Positions 51,652-60,836 of a stretch of DNA of 64,000 bases are shown here, one piece after another. Under the pieces are notes generated by a model. The model worked only from the letters and a program-made list of their open reading frames with translations, made no database searches and was not told where the DNA came from. Source of the stretch: Nocardia aobensis NBRC 100429 (GTDB lineage Bacteria > Actinomycetota > Actinomycetes > Mycobacteriales > Mycobacteriaceae); the NCBI RefSeq assembly GCF_000308375.1, contig NZ_BAFQ01000297.1:49743-113742 (forward strand), in the 5' to 3' direction. Made by a program: the position numbers and the translations under genes. Positions within the stretch are counted from its first letter, which is position 1, and each line of letters starts with the position of its first letter.

Positions 51652-54282
51652 TCAGGCCGCCGCGACGGCAGGTTCGGCATACGCGACGGCGAGTTCGCCG
51701 CCGGCCACCGTGACACGGATGGTGCCCCCCGGTTCGATCTCGCCGCGCAACAGCGCACGGCCGATCCTGGTTTCGACCTCGTGGGCGATGTACCGCCGCA
51801 GCGGCCGCGCGCCGTAGACCGGGTCGAAACCGTGTTCGGCGATGAGCCGCCGCGCCTCCGGCGTGATATCCAGGTGTATCTGCCGCTCCGACAACCTGTT
51901 TCGGAGCTCGGTGAGTTGTAGCTCCACGATGTGCTCGATCTGGGGCAGCGTGAGCGGGGTGAACAACACGATGTCGTCGACCCGGTTGAGGAACTCGGGG
52001 CGGAAGTGCCCGCGCAGCTCCGCCAGCACCCGCTCCCGCGCATCCGGTGTGATCTCGCCGTCGGCTGTGACTCCCCCGAGGAGATACTGGGATCCGATGT
52101 TGGAGGTCATGATGATCACCGTGTTCCGGAAATCGACCTGCCGCCCTTGAGAGTCGGTGATCCGGCCGTCATCGAGCACCTGCAGCAGGGTATTGAAGAC
52201 GTCGGCGTGGGCCTTCTCGATCTCGTCGAAGAGCACGACGGAGTACGGCTTGCGGCGCACCGCCTCGGTGAGCTGGCCGCCCTCGTCGTACCCGACGTAC
52301 CCGGGGGGCGCACCGATGAGCCTGCTCACCGTGTGCCGCTCCTGATACTCGCTCATGTCCAGGCGCACCATGTTGTCTTCGCTGTCGAAGAGGGCACTGG
52401 CCAGCGTCTTCGCGAGCTCGGTCTTGCCCACGCCCGTCGGGCCCAGGAAGATGAACGAACCGATCGGCCGGCGCGGGTCACGGATACCGGACCTCGCCCG
52501 GATCACCGCGTCCGCGACCAGTTGCACCGCCTCCTCCTGACCGACGACCCTCTCGTGCAGAATCTCGTCGAGCTTCAGCAGCTTCTCCCGCTCGCCTTCC
52601 TGCAACCGGGCAACCGGGATACCCGTCCACGCGGCCACGATCTCCGCGATCTCGTCTTCGGTGACCACCTCCCGGAGCAACGGATTCCGCCCCTGCCGGG
52701 CGGCCAGTTGCTCTTCCGCCGCCGTGAGCCTGCGTTCCAGCTCGGTGATCTCGCCGTATCGCAACTCAGCAGCACGATTGAGGTCGTAGTTGCGCTCCGC
52801 CTCTTCGGCCTCATGGCGCAACCGTTCCAGCTCTCCCCGCAGCTCCTGCACCCGCCGGATCGCCTGCCGCTCCGCCTCCCATTGAGCGTGCCGGGCGTCG
52901 GCCTCGGCCCGCAGGTCGGCCAGCTCCTTACGGAGCTCTTCGAGGCGCGCCTTGCTGGCCGCGTCCGTTTCCTTGGACAGCGCGGCCTCTTCGATCTCCA
53001 GCCGGGTGACCTTCCGGGTGAGCTCGTCGAGTTCGGCGGGCATCGAGTCGATTTCGGTCCGTAGCCGAGCGCATGCCTCATCGACCAGATCGATCGCCTT
53101 GTCCGGAAGGAAGCGGTCGGTGATGTACCGGTGCGAGAGGGTCACGGCGGCAACCAGGGCGCCGTCCTGAATCTTCACGCCGTGAAACACTTCGAGGCGT
53201 TCCCGAAGTCCGCGCAGAATCGAGATCGCGTCCTCGATGCTGGGCTCGTCGACGAGAACGGTCTGGAATCGACGCTCCAGTGCCGCATCGGATTCGATGT
53301 GTTTGCGATATTCCTCGAGAGTGGTGGCGCCGATCATGTGCAGTTCGCCGCGGGCGAGCATCGGCTTGAGCATGTTGCCGGCGTCGAGAGACCCTTCGCC
53401 GCCCGATCCCGCCCCCACCACGGTATGTAACTCGTCGACGAACAACAGGATGCGCCCCTCGGCCGCCTTCACCTCCGACAGCACCGCCTGCAGTCGCTCC
53501 TCGAACTCGCCGCGGTACTTCGCGCCGGCCACCAGGGAACCCATGTCGAGCGAGAAGATCGTCTTGTCGCGCAGGCCCTCGGGCACGTCGCCGCGGACGA
53601 TCCGCTGGGCGAGCCCCTCCACGATCGCCGTCTTACCGACGCCGGGGTCGCCGATCAGCACCGGATTGTTCTTCGTCTTCCGGCTCAAAATCTGCGTGAC
53701 TCTGCGGATCTCGGCATCTCGGCCGATGACCGGATCGAGTTTGCCTGCCCGCCCCTCGGAGACGAGATCGCGTCCGTACTTCTCCAGAGCCTCATACGCC
53801 CCCTCCGGGGTGGCCGAGGTGACGCGCTGATTCCCGCGCACTGTGGTCAAGGCGGTGAGGAAGGCCTCCCGTGTGACCCCGTGACGCGCGAGGATCCGTC
53901 CCGCCGCACTGGCCGACCCCTCCTCGGAGAGGGCCATCACGAGATGCTCCACCGACACATAGGAATCCTTGAGGCGCTTCGCCTCCCGTTCCGCGGCGTC
54001 GAGCAGCTTGGCCAAGCGCTGGGTGATCATCACCTGACCGGGCGTCGCGCCGGGGCCGCTGACCTTCGGCCTACGCTGCACTTCACCTTGCAGATCGGAT
54101 CGCAGGGCATCGACGTCCGCACCGGTCTGCTCGAGCAGTCGGGGTACCAGCCCTTCCGGCTGATCGACCAACGCGAGCAGCAGGTGCTCTCCGTCGACCT
54201 CGGTGTGCCCCATTCTGGTCGCGATGTTCTGGGCTTCCTGCAGGGCTTCTCGTGACCTTTCAGTCAGGCTGCCGGTGTCCAT
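51652..54282 (-). CDS. clpB: ClpB disaggregase (Hsp100)
   Basis: 876 aa. N-terminal Clp domain (EVDGEHLLLALVDQ), first AAA+ with GDPGVGKTAIVEG near 205 and VDELHTVVGAG near 280, the coiled-coil middle domain near 410-530, then the second AAA+ with GPTGVGKTELAKT near 605 and the arginine-finger region. The length equals ClpB, not ClpC or ClpA. With DnaK, GrpE and the J-protein of the same operon it rescues aggregated proteins. The start ATG at 54282 has AAGGAGG and overlaps the CbpM-like gene by 23 bp. Confidence 0.96.
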   Translation of the reverse strand: MDTGSLTERSREALQEAQNIATRMGHTEVDGEHLLLALVDQPEGLVPRLLEQTGADVDALRSDLQGEVQRRPKVSGPGATPGQVMITQRLAKLLDAAEREAKRLKDSYVSVEHLVMALSEEGSASAAGRILARHGVTREAFLTALTTVRGNQRVTSATPEGAYEALEKYGRDLVSEGRAGKLDPVIGRDAEIRRVTQILSRKTKNNPVLIGDPGVGKTAIVEGLAQRIVRGDVPEGLRDKTIFSLDMGSLVAGAKYRGEFEERLQAVLSEVKAAEGRILLFVDELHTVVGAGSGGEGSLDAGNMLKPMLARGELHMIGATTLEEYRKHIESDAALERRFQTVLVDEPSIEDAISILRGLRERLEVFHGVKIQDGALVAAVTLSHRYITDRFLPDKAIDLVDEACARLRTEIDSMPAELDELTRKVTRLEIEEAALSKETDAASKARLEELRKELADLRAEADARHAQWEAERQAIRRVQELRGELERLRHEAEEAERNYDLNRAAELRYGEITELERRLTAAEEQLAARQGRNPLLREVVTEDEIAEIVAAWTGIPVARLQEGEREKLLKLDEILHERVVGQEEAVQLVADAVIRARSGIRDPRRPIGSFIFLGPTGVGKTELAKTLASALFDSEDNMVRLDMSEYQERHTVSRLIGAPPGYVGYDEGGQLTEAVRRKPYSVVLFDEIEKAHADVFNTLLQVLDDGRITDSQGRQVDFRNTVIIMTSNIGSQYLLGGVTADGEITPDARERVLAELRGHFRPEFLNRVDDIVLFTPLTLPQIEHIVELQLTELRNRLSERQIHLDITPEARRLIAEHGFDPVYGARPLRRYIAHEVETRIGRALLRGEIEPGGTIRVTVAGGELAVAYAEPAVAAA

Positions 54283-54592
54283 GGGGTGTCCTCCTTGCGC
54301 GGGAAGCTGCTTCGAGTTTCTCGATTCGATCCAGCAGATCGAGCACAAGCCCGATCGCCGAGTAGTTCAGGCCCAGGCCGGTCCGCAGCCGTTGGATGCG
54401 GGCGGCGTTAGCCACTTCGGATGGTTCGAACGACATCTCGCCGGAGGCGTCGCGGTGGGCATCGAGCAGGCCGAGAGCCACCAGCCTTCGTGCCAGATCC
54501 GGGTGCAGCCCGGTGCGTTCTGCGAAGGCGACCGGCGACAATCCGGGACGGCAAACCAATACGTACCGGGTGACCGGGGTCGGTGTGCTCAT
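54260..54592 (-). CDS. CbpM-like chaperone modulator
   Basis: 110 aa. The N-terminal half looks like a MerR-type HTH (AFAERTGLHPDLARRLVALGLLD), followed by a helical segment (IQRLRTGLGLNYSAIGLVLDLLDRIEKLE) as in CbpM/HspR-type small proteins. It sits between the J-protein and clpB, overlapping both (ATGA at its start). In E. coli CbpM inhibits CbpA; HspR in actinobacteria represses dnaK operons. Either role is possible here. Confidence 0.8.
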   Translation of the reverse strand: MSTPTPVTRYVLVCRPGLSPVAFAERTGLHPDLARRLVALGLLDAHRDASGEMSFEPSEVANAARIQRLRTGLGLNYSAIGLVLDLLDRIEKLEAASRARRTPHGHRQPD

Positions 54593-55494
54593 GTCTTTTT
54601 CCTCGGATCGAAGTTCGATTCGGCGGCCAGTTGTTCGAACAGTTCGCGTTCGCGCGCTGTCGGTTTCGACGGCACCATCACCTTGATTTCGGCGTAGAGA
54701 TTGCCCTTGGCGCCACGCGGATTGGGCATCCCTTCTCCGCGCAGGCGCAACTTCCGGCCCGTCGAGGAGCCCGGTGCCACTTTGACCTTCGCCTCACCGC
54801 CCGGGGTGGGGACGACAACGGTCGACCCGAGCACCGCCTCCCATGGCGATACGGGCAGGTCGACGTAGATGTCGCGGCCCTCTACCCGGAACCGGGGATG
54901 CGGTTTGATCCGCACCACGAGGTACAGATCCCCGGGCGGTGCGTCACCGTTGCTCCGGCCGCCTTGCCCGGCCAGCCGGATCCTTTGGCCGTCCAGGACA
55001 CCGGCGGGGATGTCGACGTCGAACTGCCGCCCATCCAATCGGAGACTGCGTTTACCGCCCCGATACGCCTCTTCCAGGGTCAGTTCCAGTTCCGCTTCCT
55101 GATCGGCGCCGGGAATCGGTCCGTACCCGCCGGCGCCGCCGAACATCTGACCGAAGAGGTCCTCGAAACCGACGGCGCCCTCGCCGCCGAAACCGTGACC
55201 GAAGCGCACCCTTCTGCCTGTGCCGCCGTACCCGCCGGCGCTCGCCCGGACCCGTTCGTCGTAATCCTCGGGAATACGCCGGAAGTCCTCACCGAATCGG
55301 TCGTAGCGTTTCCGGGTGTCCGGATCGGACAACACCGAATAGGCCTCGTTGGCCTCCTTGAACTTGTCCTCCGCGGTGGGGTCCTTGTTCACGTCGGGGT
55401 GATACTTGCGCGCCAGCTTGCGGTAGGCCTGCTGGATTTCGTCGGTGCCGGCACCTCGTGGGACACCGAGCACTTCGTAGTAGTCACGCGCCAT
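54589..55494 (-). CDS. cbpA: J-domain co-chaperone, CbpA type
   Basis: 301 aa. J domain at residues 4-68 with HPD in KYHPDVNKD; then a Gly/Phe-rich linker and the two C-terminal beta-barrel substrate domains (from about 130). The four-cysteine zinc repeats of DnaJ are absent, so it is CbpA-like rather than DnaJ. It brings substrates to the DnaK encoded just upstream and stimulates its ATPase. Overlaps the CbpM-like gene by the ATGA junction. Confidence 0.92.
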   Translation of the reverse strand: MARDYYEVLGVPRGAGTDEIQQAYRKLARKYHPDVNKDPTAEDKFKEANEAYSVLSDPDTRKRYDRFGEDFRRIPEDYDERVRASAGGYGGTGRRVRFGHGFGGEGAVGFEDLFGQMFGGAGGYGPIPGADQEAELELTLEEAYRGGKRSLRLDGRQFDVDIPAGVLDGQRIRLAGQGGRSNGDAPPGDLYLVVRIKPHPRFRVEGRDIYVDLPVSPWEAVLGSTVVVPTPGGEAKVKVAPGSSTGRKLRLRGEGMPNPRGAKGNLYAEIKVMVPSKPTARERELFEQLAAESNFDPRKKT

Positions 55495-55500
55495 CGCTGC

Positions 55501-56028
55501 TCACCCCTCGGGCCGGCTGACAACCACGGAGGCGGGACGCAACTGCCGGCCGTCCTCCCCATAGCCGGGGCGCACGACCTCGATCACGGTCCCGGAGGGA
55601 AGGTCGGGTTGGGCCACCACGCTGACCACTTCGTGGAGCTCCGGGGAGAACGGCACACCGACCTCGTCGTGGCGCTCGAAGCCGAACTGCGCCAGCACTT
55701 GTACCGCCTGGTCCCGGATCGCCTTCACGCCCTCGACGACGGCCTGGGGATCGCTGCCCGCATGGGCCAGGGCGAGCTCCAAGTTGTCCAGCACCGGGAG
55801 CCACGCGGCGGAAACCCTCGCCACCTCCGCGGCCCGTGCGCGCTCCAGATCCTTGGCAAACCGCTTGCGCAGGTTGTCCAGATCCGCCAGGGCCCTGCGC
55901 CAGCGGTCCTCGAGTTGAGCCAGCTCGGCCCCCGTGTCGGTGCGGTCAGGAGCCGTCTCGGCCTGATCCTCGTCGGTAGCCGACTCGGTCGCCGACTCAT
56001 TCGTCGAATGATCTGCAGACCTTTCCAT
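55501..56028 (-). CDS. grpE: Nucleotide exchange factor GrpE
   Basis: 175 aa. Acidic Ser/Thr-rich N-tail (1-35), long helix with LADLDNLRKRFAKDLERAR near 50 and the C-terminal beta-wing segment with GYGEDGRQLRPASVVV. It releases ADP from DnaK. It lies 8 bp after dnaK and 6 bp before the cbpA gene. Confidence 0.95.
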   Translation of the reverse strand: MERSADHSTNESATESATDEDQAETAPDRTDTGAELAQLEDRWRRALADLDNLRKRFAKDLERARAAEVARVSAAWLPVLDNLELALAHAGSDPQAVVEGVKAIRDQAVQVLAQFGFERHDEVGVPFSPELHEVVSVVAQPDLPSGTVIEVVRPGYGEDGRQLRPASVVVSRPEG

Positions 56029-56036
56029 CGTGTGCC

Positions 56037-57923
56037 TCAGCTTCGATCGAATTCGGCGTCGATCACGTCGTCGTCATCCGACGACGACGCACCTCCGCCG
56101 CCTGCTGCCTGGTGTCCGTCGCCGCCGCCGGTCTGCGCCGACGCGAGCCCGTAGAGCAGCTGCTGCAGCTCCGAGGTGAGTGGCTCCACCTCCGCGGGCG
56201 AAGCATTGTCTTGCACGGCTTTTCGGGCGTCGGCGATCAGCATCTCGGCACGCGCCTTCTCGTGCGGAGGGGCACTGTCGCCGAGTTCGGCCAGTCGCCG
56301 TTCCACTTGATAGGCAACCGAATCGAGCGCGTTGCGCGCATCGACCGCCTTTCGCAGCGCCTCGTCCTCGGCCCGGTTCCGTTCGGCCTCCGCGAGCATG
56401 CGCTCGACCTCACTCTGGTCCAGGTTGCCCTGCTCGCTGATCGTGATGCCCTGCTCCTTACCGGTGTCCTTGTCGCGAGCGGTGACGTTGAGGATGCCGT
56501 TGGCGTCGATATCGAACGTCACTTCGACCTGGGCCTCGCCACGAGGCGCGGGGCGGATGTCTTCCAGCCGGAACCGACCGAGCACCCGGTTGTCGGCGGC
56601 CCGTTCGCGTTCGCCCTGCAGAACCACGACATCCACCGCCGACTGATTGTCTTCCGCGGTGGCGAACACCTCACTGCGCCGGACCGGGATCGTCGTGTTG
56701 CGCTCGATGATCTTGGTCATCACCCCGCCCTGGGTCTCGACACCGAGAGACAGCGGGGTGACATCGAGCAACAGCACATCGGAGACCTCGCCCTTGAGCA
56801 CGCCCGCCTGAACCGCGGCGCCGAGCGCCACGACCTCGTCCGGGTTGACGCTCATGTTGGGGTCCTTGCCGCCGGTGAGCCGGCGAACCAGCGCCTGCAC
56901 CGCCGGAATACGTGTCGACCCGCCGACCAGAATCACCTCGTCGATGTCGTTGGCGGTGACCTTGGCATCACTCATCGCCTGCTTCACCGGGCCGAGGCAG
57001 CGTTCCACCAGATCCGCCGTCAGATCCTCGAACTTCGATCGCATGACCGTGGTGGTGAGATGCTTGGGACCGTTCGCGTCAGCGGTGACGAAGGGCAGGT
57101 TGACCTGAGCCTGTGTCACCGAGGACAACTCGACCTTGGCCTTTTCTGCCGCCTCGAAGAGACGCTGTAACGCCTGCGGATCCTTGCGCAGATCGATGTT
57201 CTCCGCCCGTTGGAATTCGTCGGCGAGGTAGTCCACCAGACGTCGGTCGAAGTCGTCGCCGCCGAGATGGGAGTCGCCCGCCGTCGCACGAACCTCGACC
57301 ACCCCGTCGCCGACGTCGAGCAGGCTCACATCGAAAGTGCCGCCACCGAGGTCGAAGACCAATACGGTCTCGTGGGTCTGCTTGTCCATGCCGTACGCCA
57401 GAGCCGCAGCGGTCGGCTCGTTGATGATCCGCAAAACGTCGAGGCCCGCGATCCGGCCGGCGTCCTTGGTGGCGTTGCGCTGCGCGTCGTTGAAGTAGGC
57501 CGGAACGGTGATGACCGCTTCCTTGACCTTCTCACCGAGGAACTTGCTCGCGTCGTCGACGAGCTTGCGCAGCACGAGGGCACTGATCTCCTCCGGCGCG
57601 TACTTCCTGCCCCGCACGTCGAATCGAGCTTCACCGTTGTCCCCCGGTACAACGTCGAAACTGACCGCCTTGGCCTCTTCGGAGACCTCGTCGTAATGAC
57701 GTCCGATGAAGCGTTTCGCCGAATATATGGTGCCCTTCGGATTCAAGATCGCCTGTCGTCGGGCGAGCTGACCCACCAGGCGCTCCCCACTCTCGGTGAA
57801 CGCCACCACCGACGGCGTCGTTCGCGCTCCCTCGGTATTGGAAATCACGACCGGCTCACCGCCTTGCCAGCTTGCGATGACCGAGTTCGTGGTGCCCAGG
57901 TCTATACCTACAGCGGTCGCCAT
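56037..57923 (-). CDS. dnaK: Chaperone DnaK (Hsp70)
   Basis: 628 aa. Motifs: GIDLGTTNSVIA at residue 6, DLGGGTFDVSLLDVGDGVVEV near 190, ILVGGSTRIPAVQALV near 335; the substrate domain follows and the tail ends DDDDVIDAEFDRS, a DnaK-type acidic end. The operon dnaK-grpE-cbpA-cbpM-clpB, with CbpA instead of DnaJ, is the layout of actinobacterial stress loci; a second dnaK elsewhere in the genome is probable but not visible. No HAIR or CIRCE element seen upstream. Confidence 0.96.
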   Translation of the reverse strand: MATAVGIDLGTTNSVIASWQGGEPVVISNTEGARTTPSVVAFTESGERLVGQLARRQAILNPKGTIYSAKRFIGRHYDEVSEEAKAVSFDVVPGDNGEARFDVRGRKYAPEEISALVLRKLVDDASKFLGEKVKEAVITVPAYFNDAQRNATKDAGRIAGLDVLRIINEPTAAALAYGMDKQTHETVLVFDLGGGTFDVSLLDVGDGVVEVRATAGDSHLGGDDFDRRLVDYLADEFQRAENIDLRKDPQALQRLFEAAEKAKVELSSVTQAQVNLPFVTADANGPKHLTTTVMRSKFEDLTADLVERCLGPVKQAMSDAKVTANDIDEVILVGGSTRIPAVQALVRRLTGGKDPNMSVNPDEVVALGAAVQAGVLKGEVSDVLLLDVTPLSLGVETQGGVMTKIIERNTTIPVRRSEVFATAEDNQSAVDVVVLQGERERAADNRVLGRFRLEDIRPAPRGEAQVEVTFDIDANGILNVTARDKDTGKEQGITISEQGNLDQSEVERMLAEAERNRAEDEALRKAVDARNALDSVAYQVERRLAELGDSAPPHEKARAEMLIADARKAVQDNASPAEVEPLTSELQQLLYGLASAQTGGGDGHQAAGGGGASSSDDDDVIDAEFDRS

Positions 57924-57926
57924 GGC

Positions 57927-58429
57927 TCATTCCTTTCGATCGGTCCGGCCGGTGAGCAGGCGAACGACTTCGTCCGCGACCTCGACGTCGGCGAGAACTT
58001 CGTAGTGAGTGGTTGTGATGACTGGATTGAGGTGAAGTCGCGCCGGCCGCCCTGCAGCGCGTACATGAGTAGACCGAGCAGGGCGCCGACAACAGCGCCG
58101 CGCACCAGCCCATAGCAGGTGAGCATGAGGCCTGCGATCAGGAGCTGGACCCAATCGGGTATTCACGAGATCCAGCCGAACAGGGCGCCGGTCAGCCCGC
58201 CCGCGGCGGCACCTCGCAGAGCGGCCCTTCCGTAGTTCGATCGGCCGACGACCTGTTCGACCAGCTCGATGTCGCGTCCGACGATGGCCAGGTTGTCGAC
58301 CGCGAAATACTGGTCGGAGAGGTAGTCGCCGGCGCTTTCAGCGTCGGCGTAGTTGTCGAACGTTGCCATTGCCGGGCGGGCAGGTTGGTTCGGACGTATC
58401 GTCGAGGTTCCACGATTGGACTCTGACAT
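57927..58429 (-). pseudogene. General stress protein 17M-like gene, broken by a stop and a frameshift
   Basis: The minus strand reads ATFDNYADAESAGDYLSDQ, AIVGRDIELVEQVVGR and GRAALRGAAAGGLTGALFGWIS, the start of the actinobacterial GS17M family. At 58163-58165 is an in-frame TGA where a Trp (TGG) would fit, and the same frame goes on as IPDWVQLLIAGLMLTCYGL and GLLMYALQGGRRDFTS. A +1 shift is then needed to reach THYEVLADVEVADEVVRLL, the usual end, which stops 3 bp before the dnaK start. Sequencing error cannot be excluded. It is the first gene of the dnaK operon. Confidence 0.8.
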
Positions 58430-59019
58430 CACGCCCCTCGGCGTCGATGATTCGCTGTTCACCGAGCTGGCGCGAACCAGCTCGGTGTCCGGCCGGTCGG
58501 TCAACCGCTTGAACTCACGGACGGCTCAACCGCTGAAAGTTCTACATCCGCCTGTAGGCGTCGACAGAACGGGAGGCGGTGGCGTCCACACCCCGGCTGG
58601 AGCATAGAAGTGCCGGAACCCGCTCGAGGCGACCGGTGCGCGCACTCCGGGCATCAGCCACTACTCCGGTGCTTCCACGAGTAGAACTCCGATACGAAAG
58701 ATCGGGACTGCTGAGCGGTGTGACAAGGCCCCAGCAGGTCGAAAGTGGGAAGCCAACTACGCCACACAGTGTAGCCACGGGAGCACCGGGAGTCACGGGC
58801 TGTGTGCTCGCTCGCGCCAGGAACAGCAGCCACCAGCGCGAGGACTCCACCGACGAGGCATCGTCATCCTGCTGCATGGCCAACGCCACCTCGTCGTTGC
58901 GCACCAAGAATCCGACAGGTTCGGCGGACTCGCGTGCCGGACTCGCGTGCCGAAGTTCGCGTCGGGCGGGTGACGCGGGTTCTGTCGAGCTTGCGGGCGG
59001 GCTGTTTCCAGGCGGTAGA
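58430..59019. other. Intergenic region with the probable dnaK-operon promoter
   Basis: About 590 bp without a gene I can support. It includes a 13-bp tandem repeat CGGACTCGCGTGC at 58925-58950. Several long open frames here are GC-frame shadows. The promoter of the stress operon should be near 58430-58560, but I find no HAIR-type (CTTGAGT-N7-ACTCAAG) site. Confidence 0.45.
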
Positions 59020-59316
59020 TCAGAGCTTGTTGGCGAGCACGTCGAGGTTGCTGATTTCGGGCGGCGCAGCGAAGAGTTCGTCGGCGCGTTCGCCGAGGGC
59101 CTTGCCGACCGGCCCATCGAGATGTGTTTCGCGGGCGGCCTGGTCTGGGAATGCGTCGATGATACCGAACGTCGAGGGGCCGAACTGTACCGCGAGCCAG
59201 GGCTTCGTGCCGGACTCCTGTTCGACGAGTGGCAGCGCCGATCGGAGGAATTCCACGACCGCGTTTTCCTTGCCTGGTTTGGCTTCGAGTCGGACCAGCA
59301 GCGCCTTGGTGGCCAT
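59020..59316 (-). CDS. Antibiotic biosynthesis monooxygenase (ABM)-fold protein
   Basis: 98 aa. Ferredoxin-like ABM pattern: ALLVRLEAKPGKENAVVEFL at the start, GTKPWLAVQFGPSTFGIIDAF in the middle (the W..FG.S.FGI.D.F string), AHLDGPVGKAL-like HLDGPVGKALG near 75. Start ATG at 59316 has AGGAG 8 nt upstream; a few more codons upstream are open. Such proteins may degrade or oxidise quinones or act on reactive aldehydes. It diverges from the alcohol dehydrogenase gene at 59669. Confidence 0.85.
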   Translation of the reverse strand: MATKALLVRLEAKPGKENAVVEFLRSALPLVEQESGTKPWLAVQFGPSTFGIIDAFPDQAARETHLDGPVGKALGERADELFAAPPEISNLDVLANKL

Positions 59317-59668
59317 GTCGGGTCTCCTGTTCGAGGTGGTGGACATGATCCAGCATCACACCATCGACCGGTGAAGAGAAGGAGCCGAGCGCACAAAATC
59401 AATGGGACCGATGTCAACCCCTAGCGATCGCGGAGTCGAAAGAGGAGACTCCAGGGTGGAGAGAATGCGACGCCTGGAATGCACGCACTGCTTGTTGTCG
59501 ATGACGCGAAACATGGTGGTGTGCCTTGGTTTTGGTGTGTTCTTCCGTTGCGTGCGCTGTCGCGTCGGCTGCCCCAGCAGAACGGTTCGTTCGGTCGGTC
59601 GCTCACACGTAACCGCCTGTGGCCGCTGGGCGTCAACCGGAAACGCCGCATGTCAAGGGAGTATCGAG
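59317..59668. other. Divergent promoter region
   Basis: 352 bp between the ABM-fold gene and the alcohol dehydrogenase. It should hold promoters for both. No palindrome or other element that I can support. Confidence 0.4.
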
Positions 59669-60808
59669 ATGAAAGCGCTTGTGTACGACGGGCCGCGTCA
59701 GGTTCATGTCAAGGATGTGCCCGATGCGAGGATTGAGCAGCCGACCGATGTGCTGGTAAAGATCACCAGCACCAACATTTGTGGGTCGGATCTACACATG
59801 TACGAGGGCCGCACCGATCTGGAACCCGGGATGGTCCTCGGTCACGAGAACCTGGGGATCGTCGCCGAGGTGGGCAATGCGGTGGTAAAGGTCACCACCG
59901 GGGACCGGGTGTGCCTGCCGTTCAACATCGGTTGCGGTTTCTGCCGAAACTGCGAGGAAGGGTTGACCGCGTTCTGCCTGACGGTGCATCCGGATCCGAA
60001 GATGGCGGGCGCCGCTTATGGTTTCGCCGGGATGGGACCGTTCTGGGGCGGACAGGCCGAGTATTTGCGGGTGCCGTTCGGCGACTTCAACTGTCTGCGG
60101 CTGCCTGAGGATGCTCAGGACAAAGAAAACGACTATGTGATGCTGTCGGACATTTTCCCGACCGGTTGGCACTGCACCCGTCTGGCCGATATGCAGCCTG
60201 GCGATTCGATGGTGGTCTACGGGGCCGGCCCGGTGGGTTTGATGGCTGCATATTCGGCGATGATCCAGGGCGCGAGCAAGGTGATGATAGTGGACCGGCA
60301 TCCAGACCGGTTGCGCCTGGCCGAGCAGATCGGCGTCATACCGATCGACGACTCGAAGGGCGACCCGGTCGAGCAGGTGCTGGAGCAGACCAACGGGCGC
60401 GGTGCCGACAAGGGTTGTGAGTGCGTCGGCTATCAGGCCCATGACCCGCAGGGACATGAGGATTCGGCGATGACCATGAACCGGCTGGTCGATTCGGTGC
60501 GGTTCACCGGGCACATCGGCGTGGTGGGCATCTTCTTGCCGCAAGACCCGAACGCGCCCGACAAGCTGGAGAAGAAGGGCAGGATCGCCTTCGACATGGG
60601 CAAGTTCTGGTTCAAGGGTCAAAAGGCCGGAACCGGGCAGGCCAACGTCAAGCACTACAACCGCCAGCTTCGTGACCTGATCCATGAAGGCCGGGCCAAA
60701 CCGTCGTGGATCGTCTCTCATGAACTCCCGCTGGCTGAGGCCGAGTCCGGCTACCAGCATTTCGATGCCCGCGACGACGGATGGACCAAGGTCGTCATGC
60801 ATCCGTGA
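59669..60808 (+). CDS. Zinc alcohol dehydrogenase, glutathione-independent formaldehyde-dehydrogenase-like
   Basis: 379 aa. Catalytic zinc ligands in NICGSDLHMYEG (Cys near 38) and GHENLG (His and Glu near 60); structural zinc loop GCGFCRNCEEGLTAFC near 90-105; NAD motif VVYGAGPVGLMAAYSA near 175. The long insertion after that and KGCECVGYQAHD near 255 are as in Pseudomonas-type formaldehyde dehydrogenase. Start ATG at 59669 follows AAGGGAG. Substrate may be formaldehyde or a related short aldehyde. It leads a three-gene operon. Confidence 0.92.
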   Translation: MKALVYDGPRQVHVKDVPDARIEQPTDVLVKITSTNICGSDLHMYEGRTDLEPGMVLGHENLGIVAEVGNAVVKVTTGDRVCLPFNIGCGFCRNCEEGLTAFCLTVHPDPKMAGAAYGFAGMGPFWGGQAEYLRVPFGDFNCLRLPEDAQDKENDYVMLSDIFPTGWHCTRLADMQPGDSMVVYGAGPVGLMAAYSAMIQGASKVMIVDRHPDRLRLAEQIGVIPIDDSKGDPVEQVLEQTNGRGADKGCECVGYQAHDPQGHEDSAMTMNRLVDSVRFTGHIGVVGIFLPQDPNAPDKLEKKGRIAFDMGKFWFKGQKAGTGQANVKHYNRQLRDLIHEGRAKPSWIVSHELPLAEAESGYQHFDARDDGWTKVVMHP

Positions 60809-60836
60809 GGCGGCCCGGACCGAGAGGAGCGCCACG

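Noticed and set aside
58163..58165. Selenocysteine reading of the in-frame TGA
   Set aside because: The family has Trp at this place, no SECIS-like structure was seen, and a second lesion follows, so a nonsense mutation or error is more likely.
58925..58950. Two tandem 13-bp units as a CRISPR or satellite array
   Set aside because: Only two copies, no spacer structure and no cas genes.
58542..59417. 291-codon minus-strand frame over the ABM-fold gene and upstream region
   Set aside because: It runs through the ABM gene in another frame; no motif or ribosome site.
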